Source: Trichinella spiralis
Lineage: Eukaryota; Nematoda; Enoplea; Trichinellida; Trichinellidae
Assembly: GCA_000181795.3 (NCBI GenBank)
Contig: CM012955.1
Span: 1,482,799 to 1,546,798 of the forward strand
DNA: 64,000 nt
Reading direction: 5' to 3'
Position 1 is the stretch's first letter, and every line of letters begins with the position of its first letter. The notes beneath the pieces were generated by a model. It saw nothing but the letters and a program-made list of their open reading frames with translations. It did no database searches and was not told the origin of the DNA. The position numbers were made by a program, and so were the translations under genes. This document shows, in pieces, positions 50,236-61,894 of the stretch.

Positions 50236-53233
50236 GACGTTCGAATGCTGACGTTTCCCCAATAATCACCAACCCCAACAACTATGATCATCAGTTGCTT
50301 CTTTTTAGCATGAACACGAAGCAGAGGTAGGAGCAACAGCAGGTATGGGAAAAGAGGAAAAAGAGTGAGACAGCGCAACGGGTGACCTGAGAGTTCAGCC
50401 AGGCGTACACAAGGACAATGGCGGCAGCAATCCTACCCACACAGTATGAACGAAAAGCAGGTTCTGCTTTCTATTAGTTGAGATGAGCGGCCATCGACCG
50501 GAGAACCAACATGCTTAGTTTGATTGATCGAACATTGGCGCGTGCCTGTCAGACGCAATAGCAAGTGCTATTCGCTCTTTGCAATAATGATTTCGCTAAA
50601 TCATCAAAATGATGTTATTTTTAAAAATTTAATGATAAAACTAATTAAGACTAAAAGGAATGCAAAAATTTAGAAATGAGTAAAATTTATTTTCAAACAA
50701 TGCGCTTCAAAACAATGCAAAATAATATTGCTTTAGCAATGTGATGATCCATTTTAAGTGCAATTTAAGGCACGACATGGACTTTTTGTTTGAGAGCTTT
50801 TCAGTTTCAGTGTATGCAAATATTTTTGTATTTTGTTACTCTAGTTACTTTGCTACTACTGCAATCTTATCCTTATATTATTTACATTGCAAATCTAAGA
50901 ATAGTTTGCAAACAAGTTTTTTTAAACTATGCTTGTAAAATCACTGAATTATTAATAAGTACACTGAAGTTTATTTATAAGTAGAAATGAAAAATTGAAG
51001 AACTGCGCAAGTTTTTGCAGAATCACTTAAGGTTTGTATAAAATTTTTTCAAATAACTCCAAAAAGAACAATTTGTAAAATGTTCTCTGAAGTAGCTGAT
51101 ATTATGGCAAATTTTCATTTTTTATGAGCATCATCAAAGGAATATTAATAAAATTGTATGCCTCATAGGTTCACACCATGCTTTTTTAAAAAAATATAGC
51201 CAACGCTTGATAAAAACAAATTGCTCAACTGTTATAAATACTTCTCTTATAAATGTAAAGCATAAAGCTTTGAAGATAAGCTTTTGAAATTATTTGCAAA
51301 GCTTCTTAAATTAAAACTATTAAATGAATTGCATACTTAATTACATAACATTTTGTCAGCATTTTACATGTCATTTGACACATCTACTACACTTAATAGA
51401 ATACCTCTGAAGATGCACCATTAGTGTTTCTTGACATCCACATAAGGCGTTTGTATAAATTATACTCCAATTACAAAATGAACAAATGAATACTACAGTT
51501 GAATACTCAATTATAACTTTCCTAAGGATTGTTTATAAAATAACGTTTTTAAGATTATCTGAAAAGTGTTCTCATTGAACTTATCATAAAGAAATTATGT
51601 AAAATAATAATTACGAGATAAAAAACACTTATATAAAATAAAAGATGCAAATTAAAAAACATCCATTGCAAAAAGCTTATTGTTTTACAATTTTCTTTAA
51701 ACTGCATGGAATAAGTTTTACTACTTTAGCAGTTGCAACAGACTGCATGCGTGCATGAAATAAATTTAACATTTTAAAACTCGCAGTACATTAGTAAATA
51801 TGCCATACAAGCATTACTTTTCAGTTCCGGTTTATACTTTATGCAAAAATTAATGATTCCCGGCAGTTCCCATATTATGGCTGTGTCAACAGTTACGGAT
51901 AAAAGAAATTGGATTTTCTCAGAATTTCATCAGTATTAGACATAGTTTTATTAATTATTTTATTAATAAATTCATAATTGTTTGTTAAATTTAATAAAAA
52001 CTGCTAAATTTAAATGGGCATTTGAAGTTTCACATTTGACAAGCCACTTCACAGAGGTTTCTCACAAAAGCATTTTTTATCCATTTAATTGAATTAAATA
52101 ATTAATTAATTATGAATTATTGTGCACTATAGACGAGAAAGTTCATATATCAAAAGTGGAATAATTCAAAACTCTAGTAGCGCATAATACTTATCAATGT
52201 CTATGTTGATATGAAAAAGAAAAATAACATATGACAATGAAAGTACAGTACATTATGAGACTTGAATTTTATTGAATACTGTTCAAATTCAGTTTAGAAA
52301 CATGTTTATAAAAGTTTTACAATAGAAAGAAATTAAACATTAAATATTTTTTAAATAATTGAATTTAATATTTTCAATCATAATTACTGTTGCTTTTTTA
52401 TTGCTTTACTGGAAATATTTCATTGAACTTCTTACTTAACTGTGCTGAGCAGTTTAGAATTTTATTTTTGTCAAACTATTCAAAATATGTTATTGAAGCA
52501 AATATGAATTTTATGTTCAATCTTAAAGTTTATAGTGCTATACTGCTTTGTATAAATTCACCAAAATTGTAAACTACAGTATATTTTCTGGATTTGCATA
52601 AAAGATGTAACTTTAAAGTTGCATAATATTTTAATTAATAATATTTGTGCTTAGTTTGAGTACAAAAGTGAATTACACTATTGATTTACATTGATGACGA
52701 GCAGTAATGAGTGAACTGTTAATCAAGTTGTGTCCGAATGTAAGTCACTTTGTTAAGAGTGAACTCATCAAAAGAATAATTTTAAATAATGGTAAAATTT
52801 TGAAAATCAATGTTTGCTTAATTTTTTAAATGTGTATTTATATAAAGATTTTCCGAGTACAGTGTGCGATTCAGATCGTTCAGATTTAGACGAGGGATAA
52901 TTTTGCTAAGTTAATTTCCTGTTATCGATCATTTTGTTGAATTGTCATTTGTCCAACCAGAACTGCCGTCATTGAACACACAACATTGGCGTCAGTTTCT
53001 TCTTTAGCATACTTTTTATGTGCGTCATTTGAACGAATGTGGTGTTATTTTTCTAATTAATTATTCAAAGCAGTTTTCATTTACTATTTTCAAGTCAACA
53101 TGACGGAAATTACATTATGAGAAATTTATCCAACGGTTTTATTATTTCATACAATAATCATGTGTATTATGACGGATTTGTGTACTGAAAGTGTTGTATT
53201 TTAGCTTTAAGAATAGCAGATACTTTTCTCCAC
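50236..53233. other. 3 kb spacer between divergent hmr-1 and thioesterase genes
   Basis: About 300 bp next to hmr-1 (50240-50580) are markedly richer in G and C than the remainder and probably contain its promoter and 5' leader. The rest is AT-rich with no recognisable gene. Short open frames such as 50741-50938 are hydrophobic, low-complexity and overlap one another in two frames. Confidence 0.55.
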
Positions 53234-55056
53234 ATGGACAGTGAAGTGAAGAAAAAGCTTGTTGAAACGTTTTTAGATTTAGAACAGATTGAAATTAATC
53301 TTTTTCGGTATGATTTTGTAAATTGTCCTGTTTCATTTGTTTTGTTTCGAAGTATTTATTATAACAGAAGTAAGCATTTGATTCCTGGTATTCCTGACAG
53401 TCCAAGAGTATACGGTGGTCAAATTATCGGCCAAGCTTTGACCGCGGCACAGTTGACAATGTCAGACAATTTCCATCCACACAGTTTGCATTGTTACTTT
53501 TTATCCGGAGGTAAATTAGAATGAAATGCTGATTGAATTGCACATTATCTTACCGTTGACTTTTTATTATTTTTACAGCTGACAAGGACTTACCATTGAT
53601 ATATTATGTTGATAAAATCCGAGACGGTCGTAGCTTTTGTAATCGTTTTGTCAAAGCAGTACAAAATGGTGTTGCCGTTTTCACTAGTGAAATATCTTTT
53701 CACAAAGTATTGTATAATTATGTTTATTTGATTTTGGGTTTATTAATTTTTTCCAGGAAGAAGTGGAATCAATCAGTCATCAAACTCAAATGCCGGATGT
53801 TCCTTCCCCGGATGAATTAGATAGTGTTGAGACACTTTTTCACAACCATTTGGAGTATACTTTACTTTTACATGGTGTCTATGTTATTATAATTTTCAAT
53901 GACTTCAGGACCTGTACTGACGAAAAAATAAGAAAGCAAACAATTCTTCGTATGCAGCATTTGCCAGTTGCGTTTGATATGCGACCTGTGAATGCGCAAC
54001 AATTTTTAAGATTAAAAGCTACTGAGCCGAAGTATTTTTGTTGGATTAAAGTGAAAGATTTATTAGGTAAAATATGCATACTCTTTCTTTTAATAAACTG
54101 AGCCATTTTATCAGAAGCATAATGAATTTTCTACCGTAGAAATTTTCATATCTTCTCATACATGCATCATAAGTTAGGTTTCATAAAAGCAATCAATTTT
54201 TTTTTATTGATCCGCTTTCAATGCTTATTGTGCTTATTGTTATTTTGCATTTTATTAGAAGCAAAGCAATTTATAGTTGGATGGAAATTGCTTGAAAAAT
54301 GATTTTTCTTTCTTCATTGAATATTTTGCTGAATGATTAGAAATGATCATTTATGTATTGCTTTTTACCATGCAATCCATTGTATTATAGGAGAAAATCG
54401 TTGTTTACACCAAGCTGCAGCGGCTTTTATGTCCGATAGTTGTATGGTATCTACGGCATTATTTCCTTACAGTTGCACATCATTGAAAATTGGAATGGCT
54501 GTTAGTTTGGACCATAGTATATGGTTTCATCGTCATAGTTTTTCCATTGATCAATGGATGTTATATGAAACTGAAAGCACCATTGCAGGTTGTTAACAGA
54601 TTAATGCCAGAGGGTTTGTTCTTTGAAACGTATACATATTTGGCCATCGATTATTAGCTCTAACAGGGTGACAGAACTTGGAGACTGATTACCAGCGCCA
54701 CATGATATTTTATCAAACATTGAAACAATGGAATTGCATTGATTTTACAGACTCACCCAATTATGTGGCACTGACAATCCTCGTCCAGTTTTGCTTACCC
54801 TACATACGGCGAATAGTTGCTGGTTGAATGTGTTTTGTTTGAAAGAACATTTATAGACTTAAGCAATTTAAATTAATTATTATACTTTTAAACCTGTATA
54901 GTTAGTATTAAGTAGATTACTTATTATTTTTGGATTGCATTCGATCTTTATTTAGCTAACAGCCGAGCTCTTGTTCATGGACGTTTATGGTCTAGAGATA
55001 AGAAGCTGGTGTTATCCACAGCACAAGAAGTTTTGATTCGCGCTGCAATTTCTTGA
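53234..55056 (+). CDS. ACOT8/TesB-type acyl-CoA thioesterase
   Basis: Exons 53234-53307, 53368-53510, 53579-53706, 53757-53854, 53909-54066, 54391-54588 and 54956-55056 join in phase to 299 residues. The family cleaves acyl-CoAs to free acid and CoA, in peroxisomes for ACOT8. Two hot-dog domains are visible. The first has RVYGGQIIGQALTAAQ and HSLHCYFLSGG. The second has MAVSLDHSIWFHRHSF and ANSRALVHGRLWSRDKKLVL. The catalytic set expected from TesB/ACOT8 is present: Asp241 in SLDHS, Thr264 in the ESTIAA segment and Gln290 in TAQEVLIR. Length is close to TesB (286) and human ACOT8 (319). The start is the first ATG in frame with LEQIEINLFR, which matches LEPLDEDLFR of ACOT8. The C-terminus ends AAIS and lacks a recognisable peroxisomal targeting tripeptide. 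Confidence 0.93.
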
Positions 55057-55997
55057 CTGAGAAAGTTTACTATCTACTGTTTAAATGGTTAACAAACAAA
55101 GCACACTTACTTACTTTTGCAAGCTTTACATTAGGCAACAATTGTCAGATTGAATCTCCTTTTGTGTTTACGTTTAGTCATTTGGAATTATTAGTTTTCG
55201 TGGTGTCATCTTTTACTTCATGGTAAATATTTAAATTGATGTGCTCTGAGAATGACCAACTGATTATGTTTGTTTGTTTGTTTTTTGAAATGTAACTTGT
55301 GTTGTGAATATTCAAAAAAAATGAACATTATTTAATATTGCTTAGTAATATTTGATATGTGAGTGGAAAAAGTGCAGCATGATAAGTAGAAATGGAAATT
55401 TGGATAGATAAAAGAAAATTTTCATTTGGATATATTTTTCAATAATTAACAGTTTCACGAGAAGAATTCACTAATTAGAAATACTTATCGAAGATGACTT
55501 TGGGTAAAGATAAAATATTCATTCATATTTTACTCATTTCATCCTGATAACTTATCTTTTATTTCATACTGTAACTTGGCTTATTTTTGTTATCTTACTG
55601 TAACTCTTGTGAAAGGGAATGAAATCGAAACAAATTTCTTTGGATCTGAATCACGATGTGGCAGAAAGTTATACAAAAAAAGAAATGTGCATCAAAATAA
55701 GTAAATTTTAAAAAAGTCCTGTATTTTTTAACGCACTTTAACTAAGAAGCTCGTGAACTTAAAAAATGTAAGTAATTTTAATATACTCATTGCTGTTGAC
55801 TAAATATGAGCATGAAACTTGACTTTGTCACTTCTTACTCAAATTGTATTTATTTTTGTTCCATTCGAATAGAATTTAGCAGTTTTAAATTGTTTTTTGT
55901 TCTATCAACAATAGTCGGAATGATGAATTGAGTACTAAATACATTGCATAATTACATTGCAGTATAATTATAAATTGCTCATTGAAAATGGGTTTCA
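55057..55997. other. Convergent spacer between thioesterase and aspartic protease
   Basis: AT-rich 3' flanks of two genes that end toward each other. Nothing else is recognisable. Confidence 0.6.
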
Positions 55998-58189
55998 CTA
56001 AAGCGACGGGCAAAATCCAATTCTTTTCTTTTCAACATCATGCACTTGACAGTACTGACGGATCCAGCAGTCGCCCAAAATCCATTGACTCGAAAATTGT
56101 GGTACAAGACCAGCAATACACGTATTTGGTAAAATCTGAAATATTCCAATTTATATTTTATAAAAAAGCAGTTGAAAAGGTATTTTCTGTTATATTCTGG
56201 TTCTCCTGTTCTTCACTGAAACAAAATTGGACTAATTTTATTCAGTTATTGTTTGTCCTAATTTTTACTTCTGATATTAATGAGTAGAATTGCAATAATA
56301 ATTATAATGAAGTGATGAATGTTGGATCAGTATTTTTATTAGCTTCCATATAAAAGCTATTCCCCAAGTATGAAATGCAGAATCATTTTGTTTATTTGTA
56401 TTGATTTTATTTTAAGAAATATAGAAAACTCTTTGACACTTACTTCAACGATATAATTGTGCGGATAGACGTCAAAATTTTTCTTATTTATAACAAACGT
56501 TATAGGCTTCAGCGTGGAAACTTTATTGCATGGTATAATTGGCTAAATGAAAAATTTTTTAAATAAAAATTATATTTTTATTGAAAAAAATTATTTACCA
56601 ACTGAAATTCGTCTGACCATTCCATATTTAATTCGAATACCAGATTAAAAATATCCATAACTGGACCGTGAATGAAAGATGTTCCACTGTCAGATATTGC
56701 TGTCAGTTTTCCATCTGAAGAAATTACACTGCTATTGCCAACTTTTACACTAAATATTTTACTAATATCAAAATATGAATTATTTTTTTCAAAAAAATTA
56801 CTCATTCATATCAAACATCCAGTAACCAGCTTCAACGTCAGTCCAGTCGCAGGTTTCTGAACAGTGTTCATAATCGAAATCTCCCAGTGTTAATGTACCT
56901 GCTTCTTCTTTCTTTGCTTTTCTGATATAATTCAATTTGGAAGTATAAAATTTAGCTGTACATTTTAGATTTGCTCACTTTGAAAGCCATATTGTAAAGA
57001 GCGATTTATCCAATAAGTGTTCTTCAACCATCCTCAGCACTGGTGGTGTAGAACGAGATACAGAAATCTCTTTAAAAGCTAAACCGCATATGCCATCTAA
57101 CGGTTTATCGCCCAAGAAATCATCTAACTTTGTGGCAACTGTCCAAGTTTGATTTTTTACGCAAATACCAGCTATCTAAATTGCAAAATTATTGGCAGTA
57201 AACTAGAGCGAATAAAATATTTTCATTTTGCACAAATAAATACTAATTCCGTTGTAAAGCTGTTTTAAATACAAAAATAAAATTTGTACGCAGACGGTAT
57301 CTTTTGCCGTAAAACCTTCTACACTGCCAGTACCATATATCAGTTTGATAGATTGACCCTCATAATGATAGGTAGAGCTCGTTGAATCGTCAAATTTATT
57401 TTTACCATCTAAAATTATGAAAAATTGTCATTTTTTAGAAATAAAACCCCACATTTATATTACCACAAGGTTCATGCCCAATTGTTTTTAGTATTTGAGG
57501 ACTGCAACATAATTTATCACACGTCAGCTCACATAATAGTTTTGATGAACACCGCTCTGGACATGTGACACTCTCTGAACCACAGCTTATGCCAGGTAAC
57601 CAAAAATCAGCGCTTCCTGTATCCATTACTACTGTGAAATATTTTTGTGGGGTACCCACACCAATTTCTGCCAAATACATTAACTGAAAAAAGGATTAAA
57701 GCGAATAAGGAAAAGAAAAAGATTGCCTTCATGGATTCGTATTTGTATTAGCTCAATTTTTTCAAAACTCCCAGTCTATTTAGAAATAAAAGCAAATTCT
57801 TATCATTTTGATGTAGCTGTTTTAATATAAAAAGATATTGTAAGATGCAACTTACGTACATCGTCCAAATCTCGTTGAGGTTCACGACCACTGTCATTCA
57901 TTTTAATATATTTTGCTTTCTTCATTGAATACTCTTTCCATTTACCGGAATGTATTAATTTTTCACGAAAAGACGTCACACGTTTCAAAGGAATACTATC
58001 CAAAAGAATCAAATTTCATAGTTATATATAGTTATAAATATAAAACAAATTATATGAAACGTTAATTAATGGAAAAATATCACATTAACGAAGGAAATAT
58101 TCAGAAACTAGCATTGATGTCACATACCGAATTGAATATGTTGAAATTAAAAGGAATAATAATATGAAAATGCTTTTCATTTTCAGCAT
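55998..58189 (-). CDS. Pepsin-like (A1) aspartic protease with Cys-rich insertion
   Basis: Nine exons join in phase to 417 residues: 58128-58189, 57860-57995, 57464-57683, 57290-57408, 56979-57175, 56802-56921, 56599-56761, 56444-56542 and 55998-56135. Residues 1-20 form a signal peptide (MKSIFILLFLLISTYSI). The propeptide follows (RIPLKRVTSFREKL). The mature enzyme begins near YLAEIGVGTPQKYF. Catalytic Asp87 lies in VMDTGSADFWLPG and Asp309 in ISDSGTSFIHGP; the flap Tyr164 is in YGTGS. The fold closes with QWILGDCWIRQYCQVHD and IGFCPSL. Between the first active site and KFDDSTSSTY sits an extended segment with eight cysteines (about residues 95-138), more than in pepsin; nematode digestive aspartyl proteases often carry an insertion there. 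A secreted or lysosomal digestive role is likely. The start at 58189 is used, but 58180 is an equally plausible ATG in frame. Confidence 0.93.
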
Positions 58190-59278
58190 AATAAAAGAAA
58201 CTGTTTTTAATGCACAAAATAAGCGTTTTCTATAAAACAGCTAATGCTAAGTATATTTATTTTTTGATTCATCAACATGGGCGTAAGAGTGATTGAGCAT
58301 GTTGTCACTTTTAATGATTAAATAGAAGAATAAAGTTTACAGCTTCGTGAGGAGATTAGTTAAGCAAATTTGCGTTTTCCAAAACTTCTAGATAAGTAAT
58401 CAGTTAAGAAAAATAATTTTTTAACATGGTAAACAACAGTGGTGGATGAATTATAGTTTGACTGCTTTTGTTTTTTTGTAATTAGAAGAATATCCATTTT
58501 CAAAATCGAACAACATAATATGTTAAATTTATATACAATTTTGTTCCTCTTTTTGGTGCCTATATCTATGTCGATCTTTTATTATTGGAAAATCAAAATG
58601 ATGCATTTGAGAAAGCAAAAAAAGTAAAGAACTGCTTGAAAAAATATAACAGATGTGTTAACTACTAATATGCATCTTTTTAATCAGCTTCTGTATTTGA
58701 TTTAAACAATAAAAATCAGATCCACCATTGATGGAATTATACGATTGCTATTTATCACATTATAACTGTAGCGCCAAACTAAGTTAGCTAATGATATAAT
58801 AATACGATTGTAACTGCATATGGTAACAGAGAGGGGGAAATACTCAAAACAAGATGTGATGTTAGCCATATCAAATGACAGCGTTTTTTCCGAAATGCAT
58901 CATAGAGTACCCCATTATGTTGCAATGATGTATATCAAGAAAAACCAAAAAAGATTTACCTTTTATCTTTAAAATTGTTCATAATTGAAACTTTTCAAAC
59001 TTTCTTGATTTCAGTACTTTAGCTTTCTTCAATACGTCATTTGCGGTACAATACTAAGCATTTATAATTAAACCTGAATTATACTTTTCGTACGGTATCT
59101 TGTATTTGCTGTTTGTTATTTTCTCCAAAAAAACGATTCTTCCATCAAAGGAATGTTACATTTTATGTGTCATTTGATAAAATAGATTTATTTTGTATTT
59201 ATTGCAATTTCATGCATTGCATGTAGAATTTTCTGTTGATATGCGTGCATATATAATTCATGGTATGCGCTTTTAGAA
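58190..59278. promoter_or_regulatory. Shared upstream region of the aspartic protease and TAF8 genes
   Basis: The two genes are transcribed away from each other from this 1.1 kb stretch, so both promoters must lie within it or overlap it. It is AT-rich without an evident TATA box at a useful distance or any repeat structure, and no coding block is recognised. Confidence 0.45.
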
Positions 59279-60838
59279 ATGGATGAGCCACTGACCATTA
59301 ATTCATTAAAGTTATTAGGTAAGTTTACAGCTTCAATTTATCGAATTTTTGGTTCAGTAATTTCTGTTTCTTACGAATAGTGTAGATAAATTGTTTATTG
59401 CAGTAACTTGATTGTTTTAACTGTCAGTTTTTGAAACGTCAGCAGTGTTTTCTTTATTAGCACTGTATATATTTTTTGTATTTTTTTTGAATTCATTAAC
59501 TGTCTCAGTGTTGTGATATTTGAATGTTTTACATTTACTTTTATTTTATTTTATTTGTATGCTATGTTTTTCCTGTTCACATTGTAATTCAATTTTTTAT
59601 TCTTTAGGTAAAAGAAAGAAAAGAGATTTCCGTAATTTGTTTTTACGGCAGGTTGTTAGCGGAGTTGCGTTGTGGGCAGGGTATCATGAAGTAGAGGAAG
59701 ATGCTTTAACATGTCTCGTTGATGTTCTTTATGACAGTACGTATTACTTTTGTTTTTTTTGTAACTAAAAGAGATTTTATATAGCAATTCAAGAATTGTG
59801 TATAATGACTAAAAGTTATGCGGAACACTGTAATCGGACGCAGGTGGCTGTTTCTGATTTTATGACGGCAGTTGCTTCCAGCAGTAAGTAGATTTTTTTT
59901 TAGTAATATTTATTTAAAGAAAACAGGACTTTTAGGAAAGTATAGTTTGAAGTTTCCTCCATCAATGAAAGAATTGTCTACGAAATACTCCCTCAAATAT
60001 CCACCAAGTATTGAATAGAATTGATATTTAAATTATATGTTCTGCTGCAGGATGCGTTTTACAGCACTCAAGGTGAGTGGTATGAAGGAGTCGACAATTT
60101 TGCGAGGTTTAGAACCTCAACCTCATGCGGGATATATACCCAGTTATCTTCCTCCATATCCGAATCCACACACATACATATCAACTTCGGTAAATATGTT
60201 TGTTACAATTGTAAAAGCTGCTGATATTTTTTGATAAGTTTAGTGAAGTAAAATCTCGTAATAAAATAAAATGTGTGAAAATGAAAATAGTGTACATTTT
60301 AGAGTTGTATATAATTAGATTTTAATTTTTTGGAACTAATATAAAGACTAAATTAACATGATAGATAGTGTGTAGAAATTTTTATTTAAAAAAGTCATTC
60401 GTATGTAGTTTACTTATAAGGAATTGTTTCTTAAGGTAGGAACCGAACTTCGGGTTGACTATGAACATTATCGAAGGATAGAAGCTTCTCGAAATGATAA
60501 ATTGAAACAAAGCGTTTATGATTTGGTGCTTCGAGATCATCCATCGGTCACAGTTCGATTTGAAGATTTCCAATTAAGAGGTTGAATAAATCTTTGTAGT
60601 ATTATCAGTAATTCACATGCATTCAGTTTTTTCTGTTTGTTAATTAACATTATTTTTTGTAGCTCTTCTGAGAGAACAGGTCGATGATACGCCGTTGCGA
60701 AATTTGCTATCGCGTGGTCCGGCTCAGAATAGTAATAATGTTGAACCAATTTTGGATGAAACAGTTAATAACCCATACATTAAAGAGCGTATTATGGTAA
60801 AAGAAATATTGAATAGGAAAAAACGTAAATTCAAATGA
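59279..60838 (+). CDS. taf-8: TFIID subunit TAF8
   Basis: Exons 59279-59318, 59608-59736, 59785-59883, 60051-60189, 60436-60580 and 60663-60838 are supported. A 13-bp micro-exon, 59927-59939, is needed to keep frame between the third and fourth. With it the protein is 246 residues (human TAF8 310). TAF8 pairs with TAF10 through a histone fold and anchors it in TFIID, the general RNA polymerase II initiation factor. The histone-fold part is visible as LRQVVSGVALWAGYHEVEED, LTCLVDVLYD and IQELCIMTKSYAEHCNRTQV. The TAF8-specific motif follows as GYIPSYLPPYPNPHTYIST (compare IPSHFPEFPDPHTYIKT). The C-terminus has NPYIKERI and a basic NRKKRKFK stretch that resembles the nuclear signal region of TAF8. 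A polyadenylation-like AATAAA lies at 61016-61021. Confidence 0.88.
59927..59939 (+). other. Proposed 13-bp micro-exon of TAF8
   Basis: The flanking exons end in phase 1 (59883) and start in phase 2 (60051), so something of length 1 modulo 3 must lie between. The string after ACAG at 59926 and before GTATAG at 59940 satisfies this, adding RLLGK-like residues. A 4-bp alternative (59936-59939) also fits. Confidence 0.35.
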
Positions 60839-61894
60839 ATTTTTTTGTCGTTTTGTTCTACATTTTATGTCGACCTGCACCATCCGCACGAATGAATGTA
60901 TCGTTTGCAATAATATAATGCAAGTGTTTTAGTTTGTGTCATGTGACAATATAATTCATAAAGAATTCAGTATGTACTTTAGATCTAGTTTGGCTTTGTT
61001 GACTATTTGAGAATTAATAAATTTTTGGTCACTTAAAGTGAAATTGTAATATAGTTACAGCAGTCCTGCGAGATAAAAGCTACATGACAATTTGTAAAAG
61101 CACTATTAGCAACTATACTGTAATAAAATTTCTTAATGTTCAACGTGAAATCTTGCACGTAAACAAATTGATAAAACAGTAATACAAATACTAAATAGTT
61201 TGCTACTTGTCACTTTAATATAAGCTTATATGATTTCCCGTTTATTTTGCTGGAACAACTTTACGAAAAGTTCAAGTGCTGTTATTATCTTTCTCAGATA
61301 TTGTACTAATAAATATTAGAAAAGAGTTTAAATTAAAATATACGTTGTGATAAAATAATAAAATATGCTACTAGAAAAAGCAGTGCACTCAAAGATGCAA
61401 TAATCATAGCACAACCTGATTTTTATTAGTGAAGCTACTGTAATTGCGTCTGCGTTAAATAAAGCAACGGCTGTTACTATAGTTAAAGTTTCATAGTAAG
61501 TATGATATTATTTAAGACATTAGTTTTAATAAAAAATTGAATTTCGGTTTTTATATATTGGAAGCTACTGTCTGCTGATTCATTTTATAGAAGCAACGCA
61601 AGTGTATATATGCGAATAATTTTTACGTGATTGAATGTAACAGATTATGTTATTTATTTTATAAATTTTAAAGTTTAATTTATTTTAATTAATATTAATT
61701 TTTAATTAATTCTGATAATATAATGAAAATTTTGATGAATTGTACCTGTCATCTAAAAGTACAGTATTGTCGTATTGTAGTGCATTAGTTGGAGAGAATG
61801 TTGTCGTGTTGAGGCTTTTACTTTTGTTAGCCTTATGTTATATGGTAAACTTTTAGCTTGAATTGTTTGATTGTGCAGTTGTTATCTGTTATTG
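60839..61894. other. Spacer between TAF8 and dymeclin
   Basis: AT-rich interval between two genes on the same strand. It contains the likely TAF8 polyadenylation signal at 61016-61021 and no recognisable coding block. Confidence 0.55.
61016..61021 (+). terminator. AATAAA polyadenylation signal, probably of TAF8
   Basis: Canonical hexamer about 180 bp after the TAF8 stop codon. In AT-rich DNA this can occur by chance. Confidence 0.4.

Noticed and set aside
50227-50262. N-terminal extension of the cadherin to 50262
   Set aside because: That codon is TTG. The first in-frame ATG codons are at 50235 and 50226, and both give a good signal peptide.
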